Shown here: positions 12,701 through 23,585 of the stretch, in pieces
Layout: each line of letters opens with the position of its first letter
Numbering within the stretch: the first letter of the stretch is position 1
DNA from: Lindgomyces ingoldianus
Taxonomy: Eukaryota > Ascomycota > Dothideomycetes > Pleosporales > Lindgomycetaceae
DNA length: 64,000 nt
Direction: 5' to 3'
NCBI RefSeq assembly: GCF_010093535.1
Contig: NW_022985182.1
Coordinates: forward strand, 321,785-385,784
Program-made: the position numbers and the translations under genes
The notes under the pieces: generated by a model
What the model was told of the DNA's origin: nothing
The model's database searches: none
The model's input: the letters and a program-made list of their open reading frames with translations, nothing else

Positions 12701-15490
12701 ATTGCTTATAAAACTAGAAGCTTACTAGAAGAATATAAAGAATATAAGAACATGTTTAAAACCTTAGAAGACCTAGGAGAACTACCCCTACACCAACTAT
12801 AGGACCACGCTATTAATCTTAAACTAGAACCCTAACTAAAAGCTTATAAACTCTAACCACTAACTAAAGCCTAAAAAGACGCACTACAGGAATACGTAGA
12901 CAGAATGCTATTACGCAGACATATTAAAGAAAGCAACAGCCTAGTAGCATTAGTAGTAGTCTTTGCAAAAAAGAAAAACAGTAAAGTAAAAGTATATTAG
13001 AATTACTAAACTTTAAACAACAACACTATAAGAGACTAGTACCCCCTTCTAATAATCTAGAATATTATAAACTAACTAAAAGGAACTAAGCACTTTACTA
13101 AGTTTAACATCTAAAACAGATTTAACAAAATAAAGATTAAACAAGGACATAAATAGATAACAGCCTTTAGAACCTCTAGAGGACTATATAAACTGCTTGT
13201 TATGCCCTTTAGACTTACTAATGCACCTGCAACTTTTTAAAGAGTTATTAACACAGCCTTAAACTTATACCTTAATATATTTGTGTTAGTATACCTTAAC
13301 AACATACTAATATACACTAAAAAAAGCTGCGATAATTATATATTAAAAGTAAAACTTATACTAGAACGCCTTAGGTAATACAGCCTACACCTCTAACTAG
13401 AAAAATGTAAGTTTAACATATAAGAAACTAAATACTTAGGATTTATTATAAACTAAGACTAGATAAAGATAGACCTAAAGAAGATAGCTAAAGTACTTAA
13501 ATAGCCTATACCTAAGTCTATTACAGAAATTAGAGGATTCCTTAGACTAACAGGCTACGTATAAAGGATAATTAAGGACTACTCTAAAATAGCGCTTCCA
13601 CTTACAGACGCCACAACAAAGAAAAAAGCATCACACAAATTTTAGTAGATAACTAAGATAAATAAATCCTTTAAAGAACTAAAGAAGATTATTACTAGTT
13701 ACCTAGTCCTTAGAATGTATAACCTAACCCTTAAAACTAAAGTACACACTAATGCCTTAAAACAAGCTAAAGAAGCAGCCCTTCTCTAAAAACAAGAAAA
13801 TAGTTATTAGCACCTAGTAGCATACTACTTAGCAAAATTCGCCCCTGCAGAACAAAAATATACTATACTAGACAAAGAACTTAAGGCTATAGTTAATGCC
13901 TGCAGAAATTAGGAAGTTAAATTATAAGGACTTAGACAACAATTTGTTATCTACACTAATTACGCTAACTTAGTAACTTTTCTAACAACAAAGAAACTCT
14001 CTCTAATGCACATACAATAGGCAATAGAGTTAGCACAATTTAACTTTATTATTAAATACGTTCCTAGAACTAGCAACTAACAGGTAGACGTCCTTAGCAG
14101 ACGTGCTAACTATTTTAACAAATTAGAAGAAGACATAAAGGAATTTGCAATCTTTAAGGAAACTAACTAAGGACTAGTATATAATAGACTAGAGCTAGAA
14201 GGCCTAATCTGTTCCTTAACAATTATAGAACACAAGTAAAAAAACCTTATTAAAGAATATTACAAAGCTCTAATGTTTAGACACCCTAGAATAGGATTAC
14301 TTTAAAAGAAAATAAAAAAAGTAATTTCTAAAGACATCCTATAACTAAAGCATTTATGTACTAAGGTACTATAGAAATGTAATCTCTACAATAAGAATAA
14401 CCCCTAAAGACACAAACTATACAGACAACTACAACTAATTATAGCACCTAAGCAACCCTAGACTATAATAACTATAGATTTTATAACTAGACTACCACTA
14501 TCCTGCAAACCTAGCACAGAGAGGCTTTATAATATAATTATAGTAGTAGTTAACAAAATAACAAAGTTTATTCTTATATAGGCAACAGAGAAAAGCATAA
14601 CTGTAAAGAAATTTATGTTTAAACTAGAAAAGAATCTCTTTACAACCTATAAATACCCCTAGATTATTATCTTAGACAGAGACAAACTCTTTACTAGCAA
14701 ATACTAGACAACTGTAATCTAACACCTTAAAATTATCTACAAACTCTCTACAGCCTATTACCCTTAGACAGACAGACAGACAGAACAAATAAATACAGAA
14801 ATAAAGAAGTACTTACAAAAATACATCTTATATAAATAGACAGACTAGCCTAAATAGTTGCTAATAGCTTAATTAGCTATTAACACTACACAGTCTGCTT
14901 TAACTAAGATAACCCTGTATAAGGCAAATTTTAGCTACCCTTACAGATACAAACTTTCTAGAACCTAGCTAACAGATCTACTAAAGGCCCTAAGTTAAAC
15001 AACACAGCTTCTAGAAATTTATTAAAAACTAGGTAAGAAAGCTTAACTTATAATTAAAGCTATAAAAGCCTTAGTAAATTAACACTAACAAACAGGACTA
15101 GAAATACATCCCTATAATTATGTATATTTAGATACTATAAACCTAAAGAACCTTTAACTAGCACAAAAACTAGCTAAAAAACAAATAGGACCCTATAAAG
15201 TTATCTAAACCTGCCTAAGAGTATGCAAGCTTAAACTACTAAAAGACATAAAAATCTTTCTATAGTTCTACATTTCTAAATTAGAACTAGCACCTAAGAA
15301 TATCTTATTAGCAACCTAAGAATAGGACAAAAAGGAGCTTAAATACAAAGTTAAAAAAATCTTAGATAAAGAAGGAAATTATTACCTAGTAAAGTAAGTA
15401 GAATACCCTACTTATAAAAACACTTAAGAACTTATCACAAACCTACAGAATGCCTAAAAGGCGCTGCAGGAATATTATTTGCGCCTTCTA
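9771..15490 (+). pseudogene. Y gag-pol remnant (zinc knuckle, RT, RNase H, integrase, chromodomain)
   Basis: Readable only as a broken frame. A CCHC zinc knuckle is at 10790-10831 (C-L-N-Y...H-Y-R-K-E-C, second Cys changed to Tyr). RT lies around 12960-13480, with AFRTSRGLYKLLVMPF and a YLNN box at 13293-13304 where YLDD is expected. RNase H (about 13735-13995) keeps LAKFAPAEQKYTILDKEL. Integrase (about 14270-14850) keeps IDFITRLP, ILDRDKLFTS and YYP-TDRQTEQIN. A chromodomain (about 15355-15455) keeps ILDKEGNYYLVK followed by a stop where Trp is expected, then VEYPTYKNT. Most lesions are TGG to TAG or GAY to AAY, that is G to A on the sense strand. Confidence 0.88.
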
Positions 15491-16076
15491 GGTTAAACTA
15501 CCTAGGCGAAAGCTCCTGCAACTAGAAAACACCCTTATTAGCTAAAACCACTATTACATTAGCTAGCTGCGATGTGGGAAGCCCCTAACCCTTTAAAGCA
15601 GGTTAAAAAGGAGGAAGGCTAGCTGCTTCTGCCTTAAGCGCTTTAAGCTTATCTAAGGATAAGAGGTCTTTTTTTAGATACTTTACTCTTTAATCTTTTA
15701 ACACTTTTAGTTGTTTTTAAACTTGCTCCTGCTAAGCTACAAAAGACTAAAGGCGCCTTAGGGACTTAGCCTGCTCCTGCACCTCCCTCTCCTTCTCACC
15801 TATCTCTTTCTCTGCTGCTGCCTCTAGTTCCCCGCGTAACCTCTTCTCTTCACGCTCTAAATAATCCTAGGCCGCATTAGAAACAAAAGCGTTATAATAA
15901 CTACTCTTTTGCACACACTCTACGCACTTGTCTAATGACAAGGACATTACGCAAGGTGTACTATGCAATTAGTAAGGACTACAGGGACGCATTTTTGTAC
16001 AACAATAAGGATTAAGGTGGGCAACAGTACAAAGGCGGCGATTAACAGCAGAAACACGAGAAACCTGACAAGGCAT
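15490..16076 (-). pseudogene. Antisense frame in Y: Cys-rich plus coiled-coil protein, decayed
   Basis: Between the chromodomain and the 3' LTR the minus strand opens with ATG at 16076. The first 33 residues have Cys at 3, 16, 25, 26 and 32, followed further on by a KCVEC pair, then a charged helix-like stretch (LEREEKRLRGELEAAAEKEI and on, about 15,790-15,880) typical of a coiled coil. Only about nine stops interrupt roughly 195 codons, several of them TAG that could derive from CAG or TGG, and local GC is higher than in the rest of Y. I infer that the element once encoded a second protein on the opposite strand. The function is unknown; a cysteine cluster followed by a coiled coil suggests a nucleic-acid-binding oligomer, but that is a guess. 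Confidence 0.5.
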
Positions 16077-16200
16077 GGTTAAAAAGGATAAGCGTACATT
16101 AGGCATTTACAGAAGGACACGCACTAGCTAATAAGAAAACCTAACGCTTGCAACAGAAAGAACATAACAGCAAGGACGCTAACTAGGAGGAGGGCCTGCG

Positions 16201-16806
16201 TGTTACAGCTAACAAACAGACTGTAATAAATCAGCTTGCTATCACGCACAGCCCTAAGCACAGTAGATAGAAGACAGTTAACCCTGTAATTATTAGACCT
16301 TATAACTAAACAAAAGAGGAATGGCGCCACCTTATAGACAAATGCTTAGCGGAATGCACTGTCTAATAAGGACAAGGGGCATTGCAGGCAGTGCAGGCAC
16401 TGCAGGCAAGTACAGGCAGCGCATGCAACGCCTGCAAAGGCATGCAACGCATGCAACTATTATGTATATAGTCTTGATCCTAACTATAGCTAGAAGGTTG
16501 TAATTAACATTTAGTTTATTTTTTATAATAGACTAAGAAGCTTAATCCTTTCTAACAAAGATTAAGCTGCCTTGTATATCTTGCAACATATATACCTCTA
16601 ACCCTTATCTACCTGACCAGTAACACCCAGCTACCCATACAGCCATAGGGACAAACCACAGCCTGCCTCCTAAACCCCAACTATCCTTCACTCTGCTAGA
16701 CAGACTGTACACCTGATCCAGCTAAGTTCTTACCCCTGCTCCACTAACATCGCATAGGCCGTTGTACTTCAGAATTCACTAATCCCCCGAAGTAAGGATT
16801 GTAACA
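16201..16806 (+). repeat. Y 3' LTR
   Basis: 606 bp, starts TGTTACAGCT directly after the purine tract and GCCTGCG, and ends GATTGTAACA followed by the target duplication CTACA. It pairs with 9165-9770. Confidence 0.9.
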
Positions 16807-17603
16807 CTACACTTAAAGTATTAACTTTTTTTTTTATAATCTTTACACTTTTTAAAACTAACTAGAGCATAATTTAAATTAATTTTTATTATATTAGAGT
16901 TTTTATTTATAACTGCGCTAGTTTAGGGGTGTATTAGGGCTTGTACAGAGAGGAACCTTATGTTATTATTATAGGTAGCAATTAGGTTTACATACGCATT
17001 AAGGTTATTTAGAAGGGGTTTTCCTACTATAGCGCGTTATAGTTTAGTTAAAAGAGAGTTATATAAAGCTATAATTAGACCTATTTTATTTAGGCCTATA
17101 TTAAATGCAAGTTAGCAGAACTTAGTAAAGTGTAAAATAAAGCTTTTTTTTTTATTATAAAGTGTTTAGGTAACTTAAAGCTGTTAACTTTTTATTTAAG
17201 TCTTTATAAGTTACTTACAAGAACACTATAAATTAATCTAGGTTAATAATATCTTTATTTATTAGTAAGTTAATTAAGGCTGTTACATTATAGTTAAGTT
17301 AAAAGTAGGCATATAGTAACTAAAAGTGTTTAAAGGGGAATTAGTCTATGTTTTCTTTAAGTTTATATTAAAGCTTATATAGAAAAAAAGGTAAGTCTTT
17401 CTATTTTTTATTAAACAGCAAAGAATTAAAGAGTTAGTTAGATTTTATTACTAAGTTAGAAAAGTTACAGGTTATAAGTAGTATTAAGTAGAAAAAAGTT
17501 AAGCTATCTCTAAACTTCTAAGTAAGCTTTAAGGCTAGTAAGTTCTTAGTTCCTACTACTATAATAAAAGTTAAGGTAAAAATAGACTACTTAATAATAT
17601 AAA
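16807..17603 (-). mobile_element. Element X1, fragment 3
   Basis: X1 resumes after the Y insertion and is collinear with X2 from about 6184 to 6980 (gag-side region on the minus strand). It ends with ATAAA (17599-17603), the target of element Z. No intact frame. Confidence 0.85.
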
Positions 17604-17883
17604 TGTTAAATAGGCTCTGACAGCTAGCTGCTTATAGTATAAGCACTTAAGTAGCAAGAGTAAGAGTAGTGTACAGTGTGCACAGCGTACAAGGTAGGTA
17701 AGGTAAGGGCAACATGTTTCTAGTTCTATTACTTTTGTCTTTCTTTTGTACAGAGGAAAAAGAGGATATCTAGATGTTTACGCATAGAAGTTCGCGCACA
17801 AGCATTATATAACAGAGATACGTGGTCCTGCTTGTGCGCAATTGCTTGTATCTAAACTGTGACGCTGCTGCTATGTATAGACA
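17604..17883 (-). repeat. Z left LTR
   Basis: 280 bp, the same length as the right LTR, with more C to T and G to A changes (for example TTCGCGCACAAGCATTATATAA against TTCGCGCACGAGCATCATGTGA, each shown in part). The arms of the internal palindrome remain complementary. Confidence 0.85.
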
Positions 17884-18159
17884 CTAGCAACTTTTCTTTT
17901 TGTCTAAAAAGTTACCTTCTGTACGTGTTACCTCCTTTCTGTCTATGTAGGTTTATCTAATTATATTCTGCCTTTACTCTACCTTATTTATTAAGACTTG
18001 CCTTAGTAATGCTATGTGTTAGAATAGGCTAGTTATACTATGTAAATAGCTTTTTTTTTTTTTATTCTTTACTTTCTAAGCCTTACTATACAATCCCCTA
18101 GCTCTTTTCTTTTTTTATATAGTGCTAGCAGTGACAAATCCTTATAATAAAAAAAAAAA

Positions 18160-18198
<39 letters not shown>

Positions 18199-21100
18199 AA
18201 TAAGCTTTATATAAAGGCGTTGTTAGTCTAGTTAGTTTAAAGCATCTTTACGCACAGAATCTAGCTAGTCCACAGATGCTTTTATCTAGACAGAGAGGTA
18301 GTTAGTTAAAACTAGTAATTAAAAAGCTTAGTTTAGTGTTTTCTTTATATATACATCTACTAAGTTATTTTTACTATTAATTTACTTAATCTTAGCAATT
18401 TTTTTCTTTTTATATAATTTATAAAGTAACATAATGTTAATTATAAGTTACTTTTTACTAGTAGTGCCTAGCTTAATAAAGTAATTATATAAAGACCTTA
18501 AATCTATGCAGATTACTACTAGAATTAGTAGTAGTTTAAGCATTTATATAATTTACTATAAAGTTATACTAAAAGTAATTACATTATTAAACCCTTTAAC
18601 TATTTTATATAGTTTGCTAGTAAAAACACTTCTAGTTACTTTTTTACACTTAGTAGAATTCTAGTGTATAATGTTACCTAGTATTTTAAAGTAGTTACTT
18701 TACTTTATATAGTTTTTATTACTTAATATAATTAAAAATTCTAGCTATAAGCTAAAGTTCTTATTATTAGTAAATAATCTATTTATAAAGATAAACAGCT
18801 TTACATAATTAAGCTATAATAGTAGGAAAGTAAGACTACGCTTACTATTATTTATCTACTATTAGATTTATGTGTTAAGTGTGTTAATGTTATTATGCAA
18901 AAAGTCTATAGTTTATGTAGTAATAAAAAGGTTAAATGCTGCCTCTAGTTAACATATAGATATAATATATACCTCTTTTATACATTACTTAATATATTAT
19001 TATGCAGCATCCTTATTTTTTAGGTTAATTATATAAAAGTAGCTTACTTATCTTTTCTAAGTAAAAACTACTATGTTATGCATAAGTTTAATTTTTTTAC
19101 TATTAAACTTAATAGGCTGCTTTTTTACTAGAATAGTCTTACTTTTTATATAAAACTTTACTTTTTACAGTTTTTCTTTTTCTTTTTACATAAAATCTTT
19201 TATTATAATGCTTAAAGTGTTATCTATTTATAGGCTAGTAATACTAAAGGTGTACTTTTTTTTATTAGTAATTAAGAGGTAAGAGTTATATAAAAAAATG
19301 TGCATGTGCAGCTTTTTTTTATAGTAGTTATAGTATGTTTTAAACTAATACAGTCCTAATTTAGCAGCTTTATATAAAAGTTATATAACCTAAAGTATTA
19401 TATTTAGTAGAAAGCTCTAGCGCATTTTCTTTAGTAGCTTTATGTACAGCGTGCGCATAAGCTTATCTATTAATTAGATGTATGCTTATGTAATATTATA
19501 TAGTTTAAAATGTATTTTATATGTAGCTTTTAGGCTTACTTTTATAGCTAGAAGTAGTCTCTAGCTTATTCTTTAGATAGTTAGTAACTAGGTAAGGATT
19601 TCTCTTTTCTTTTTATTTAAGTAGCTAGCAAACACTAGGTAGGATTTTTTATATAGTTAAGTTGTTTTACTTTTTACTTTTTATATAAAGCAAAAGTTAA
19701 AAATCTAACTTTTATGCTTTATTAAGTTGTACACTATAACTTTAAAAGTGCTATTAGTAATTAAAGTGTCTATCTTTATATAGTCTAATTTCTTAAATAG
19801 TTTCTAGGTGTAGTAATTACACTATCTATATAAAGCTTAATAAATAAGGCCTAATTATCTTTTTTTTTTTAGGTTAGAAATACTTAGTCTAGACTTTATG
19901 CAGGTTTTCTTTACCTTTTACTTTTTTTAGTATCTATATCTTCCCTTTACACTAGTGCAGCATTGCTATCTTAAGGGGCTTAGTCTATAGTAGGCTTTAG
20001 TTCTGCCTTTATAATATTTTTATAAAGCTGTTTTCTTTTTCTTTTTTTTAAAGAATTCTTTTATATAAGGATTAGTTTATCTAAGTTATTTATTATAAGT
20101 AGGTTTTTTTTTTTTTTTTATAGTATAGTTTAACCTATGTATATTAGAGCTTTAGTAGGCTATTTTTTTTTTAATAATAACATCTCTTTCTTTAATGCTC
20201 TTAATTTTATATAGGCTAGTCTAGCTTTTTTTCTCTCTTTATGCTATAATTTTTAAGCTAAGGGAGAGGTTAAGAACTTTATGTGTTATAAAGCTATTAT
20301 AAGTGTTAATTACATAATTAATATTTACTTTTATATAGTTTTTTTAAAGTATCTTTATTACCTTTTATACAGCACTTACTTATGTAATAATGTCTAGTAA
20401 TAGTAGAGAGTTTAGGTTAATTCTTAGGTATACTCTAAAGACTAGCAGTGTAGGTACTAGACTGTGTAGGCTAGCTATGTTGTTTAGAGCCTTAACTGCT
20501 ATCTGCAGAATAGCCTTATTATTTGTATAGTTACCTAGCTTAGTCTTTAGAATGTTAAACACTTATTAGAGAGGTGTGTGTACACGCTTAACCTTTTTAA
20601 CTGCCTAATGTGCTTTTATAGGCATCTGCCTACATGTAGCTTCTATAATTTTTGCATAAGCTTAAAAATTCTCTAAAGTAAAGTTTATACTAGAGTTATA
20701 CATAATATAGTCTAAAAGTCCTTAATAGGTGTTAATCTAGCATTTGCATAGTGCATCTTAGGTATTTTATGTAAACATAGATTTTAGGAATGTAGCAGCC
20801 TAAAATAATGTGTTTATATTAATAATATATAAAACATCTTTATTATTAATTTATATAACATTAATAATAACTTTATAGTTAAAGTAAGTGTTATCTTTAA
20901 TTATAAACTTAAATCTTTATAAGGCCTAGTTATATAATTAGTAAAAGTAGTAAAACTTCTTAATCTCTTCTAGCACTGCAGCATTAATGTTGTAGCTAGC
21001 GCTAGTTAGCATCTTCTAAAGTCTCTTTATATAGAGGTGTTTAAATTAGTAGTAAAGGCAGTAAAGTTCTAATTTAGTAAAAAAAAACATAAATTCTTTT

Positions 21101-21885
21101 TTACTAACATTAAAAAAAAGTGTCTTTATTTTTATATAATAAGTACAGTAGTTTTATCTTTATGTATAATAACATTTAAAACATTATTAAAGTATGCCCT
21201 AAGTTAGTTAGCATTTACTAGTAATAGTAGAAATAGTGTTAAAGTCTTTAAGATATAGTATATAACTAGACTAATTAAGTTCTAGATTTATATAGTACTA
21301 ATTAATCTCTTTAGTGTTTAGCTTTTAAAGCTAATATTTATTTAGCTAAGTGTTTAATTAATTTCTATACATAGGTTCTTTTATATATACGCCTTAAGTT
21401 AAGACTTACTAATAGTAGAGATCTTTACTACGCCTATGTTTTATAGTTTGCCTTAGTATACTATATAGTATTAGTTATTAAGAATAAACTGCTTAGCATA
21501 TTTCTTAGGTTTAATGCTGTAGATGTCCTCTTTTATTACATAGTATAGATAAGTAGTAGAGGTAAAGTAGTTAATAGCTTTTTTAATATTTTTACTTTTT
21601 TATTTTATTTTTTTTATTAGCAGAGCTTGCTCTGCTTATTATATTCAGGTTTGCAGAACGAAAAGTTGAGCAGAATCTCCTCTTTTGGACGCGCTAGTTA
21701 GTTAGAATTTCTTTAGATAAACCCTAGTAACGCTGTTTCTCTGTTACCTTATGTGTTTCTTATATTCTTTTTTAAAAAAAATGTATACCTAATGTAAGTG
21801 CACCTTTATGCTAATTTGCATGCAGTTTGCTCTAGCATGCGTTGTGTAAAACATGTTTAAATTATAGTTAGTTGCGTCTGTTCCA

Positions 21886-22028
21886 CCTCTCTAGCCACAT
21901 CAGTGTGTCGGGGATTGGCATCAGCCACATTGGTGTGTTGGGATTGGCATCAGCCGCATCGGTGTGTCGGGGATTGGCATCAGCCGCATTGGTGTGTCGG
22001 GGATTGGCATCAGCCGCATCAGTGTGTT
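21886..22028. repeat. About 30-bp minisatellite, four to five units
   Basis: Tandem units of roughly 30 bp built on GGGATTGGCATCAGCC and ATCGGTGTGTCG, with units differing at one or two positions. It ends exactly where the LTR at 22029 begins. A mutated relative (TAGGGATTAGCATTAGC, TATTAGTGTGTT) occurs at about 23826-23882. Small open frames over this array are a by-product of the repeat and are not genes. Confidence 0.8.
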
Positions 22029-22320
22029 TGTCAGATATGCGCACCTACTGTCAAGACAGGAGGAACGCTGGACGAAAGCTGCTACATAGTACGAGCAATA
22101 AGCTTGAATAGTATGTTGCTGCAAATTGCAGCATGTTGCAAGCTGGTCGCGCATAGGGCTAGTGCGCGAGGGACTTAGACTAGAAAAACAAAAGCTGAGC
22201 AACACGAGCAGAGCAGTAAGAGGCTTTAATAAAGCAATACAATTAATTATCATCCTATACATTATATCTAAAACCTATTATTTATCTTAGGAAGCTTAGA
22301 AACAGTGCTTTAATCTAACA
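22029..22320 (-). mobile_element. LTR of the E0 family inside Z
   Basis: 292 bp from TGTCAGAT to ATCTAACA, sharing its right part with 174-308 at the window start. The flanking pentamers (GTGTT left, AGCTT right) do not match, so this is not a clean solo LTR. The right flank read on the minus strand is purine-rich (GGAAGAAGGTAAAGAAGC), as upstream of a 3' LTR, so it may be the 3' end of a minus-oriented element whose remainder has decayed. Confidence 0.55.
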
Positions 22321-22384
22321 AGCTTACACTTGCTTCTTTACCTTCTTCCTGTCACTACGCGCCCTAACCTCCTTTAGAGCTGTT

Positions 22385-22674
22385 TGTAACGGCGCAGGCA
22401 AGACAATGGGTCCGAATGCGGTGGGAATCCACTCAGAGGCATATGGGAGTGCGTGGGGACTCTGAACCTGGGAATGCCATTGACACCTATAGGCCTTGTA
22501 CAAAAGGATATCAGAAAACTACCGAGCTAGCTACGGGGGCGAGGTGCGACTAAATACATGAGGGAATAGGGGTAACTGCAGGGGACTGGGTCAAGTCATG
22601 GTCGGGGCCGATACAGGGACCCTTCGGATAGGATCCGAGCGACCCGAGATGGAACAATTCGTAGAATTGTTACA
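22385..22674. mobile_element. Solo LTR, young (S)
   Basis: A 290-bp segment of normal base composition stands out in the AT-rich block. It starts TGTAACGGCG, ends GAATTGTTACA (inverted ends TGTAAC/GTTACA) and is flanked by CTGTT on both sides (22380-22384 and 22675-22679). No internal region is present, so this is a solo LTR left by recombination. It keeps CpG and CpA sites such as CCGAGCGACCCGAG, so it arrived after most of the RIP in its surroundings or was too short to be recognised by it. Confidence 0.85.
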
Positions 22675-22849
22675 CTGTTAAGCGCAGGCTTTTCTAAATG
22701 TAGCTGCCTTATTAGCTGCTTAAAGCTTAGTAATTTCCTATTACGCTAACACTAGCTTATGTACAATTAGTTATATAACCCTCTCTATACATAGAGCTAC
22801 TTGTAACACAACTAATATCTACTAGAGCTTGCTGCCTGCTGCTGTAATC

Positions 22850-22990
22850 TACTGCAGTTTGCTGCAATTTGCTATAGTTTGCTGTAATTTGCTGTAGTTT
22901 GCCGCAATTTGCTATAGTTTACAGCAATTTGCTGTAGTTTGCTGCAATTTGCTGTAGTTTACTGCAATTTGCTGCAATTTACTTTATGCA
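22850..22990. repeat. 10-bp minisatellite in inverted orientation
   Basis: About thirteen units of GCWRTTTGCTG-type sequence (GCTGCAATTT, GCTGTAGTTT), the reverse complement of the array at 1-116, with C/T and G/A variants between units. Confidence 0.7.
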
Positions 22991-23524
22991 TTTCTTAACA
23001 CTAGTAGGTAATCTCTTACTAACATCTCTAGGCATCAGCCTATTATATTTAAACAGTAGTTAAAGAAGCTAAACTAGTAGTTGTGTAAGCAAAATAACTT
23101 GTTAAGGTATTACATGTACTACATTAATCTTTGCAGCAATAGAGAGGCAGAGGCAGAGGCAGCGCTAGAGCTCCCTAGCACTCTAAGAAATTCCTGCAGA
23201 GGCAACAAACTACACAAGCTACAGCTCTATAACTAGAGCTTTAATGCTAAAATAATTAAATTAAAAAATTAGGTAGTAGTATTAGGCATAGCGTGGTAGT
23301 ATTAGGCAGTAAAAGGAACAGGCGCAATGTGTAATAAAGTAGGCATAGTTAACTACGTGGCCTTCTCTTGCTTATAGAGGTTTAGGCTAGACTAGAGACA
23401 ACTGCTAGTGCTAGTGCTAGCTCTAGCATTATCTATATATATATTATACTATGCAAGAATACTTAGCTTAAGTATTCCTGTGCGTACCTTTTAGTATAGT
23501 AGGAAAAGTTGCATAGTATTAGCT

Positions 23525-23585
23525 TAGCAGGCAGGGCGTCTACCTTATTACACAACGCTAGAGACCGCAAGGTGTAAAGAGGAGG
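23525..23585 (+). other. tRNA-like/SINE-like fragment (weak)
   Basis: The string TAGCTTAGCAGG fits a Pol III A box (TRGYNNARNNG) and is followed by GGGCGTCTACC as in a tRNA D-arm and anticodon arm. No convincing B box (GGTTCGANTCC) follows; RIP could have destroyed it. I do not call a functional tRNA. Confidence 0.25.

Larger units (their letters stand above)
9165..16806 (+). mobile_element. Element Y, chromodomain Ty3/Gypsy (chromovirus), dead
   Basis: A 7.64-kb element with two 606-bp LTRs (9165-9770 and 16201-16806), ends TGTTAC...ATAACA/GTAACA, flanked by the 5-bp duplication CTACA (9160-9164 and 16807-16811). The unbroken target CTTACTACACTTAAAG is present in X2 near 6180. A purine tract (AGGAGGAGGG, 16185-16194) precedes the 3' LTR. 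The plus strand carries gag and pol domains in the order zinc knuckle, RT, RNase H, integrase, chromodomain, all broken by stops. Confidence 0.9.

Noticed and set aside
21886..22028. Regular repeat that might look like a CRISPR array
   Set aside because: Units are contiguous without unique spacers, in a eukaryotic transposon; it is a minisatellite.
21872..22262. Open frames of 79-113 codons on both strands
   Set aside because: They are produced by the 30-bp minisatellite (period a multiple of 3, so all frames stay open) and the adjacent LTR; no protein features.
22029..22320. Interpretation as a simple solo LTR
   Set aside because: Flanking pentamers GTGTT and AGCTT do not match, unlike the clean duplications around X2, Y, Z and S.
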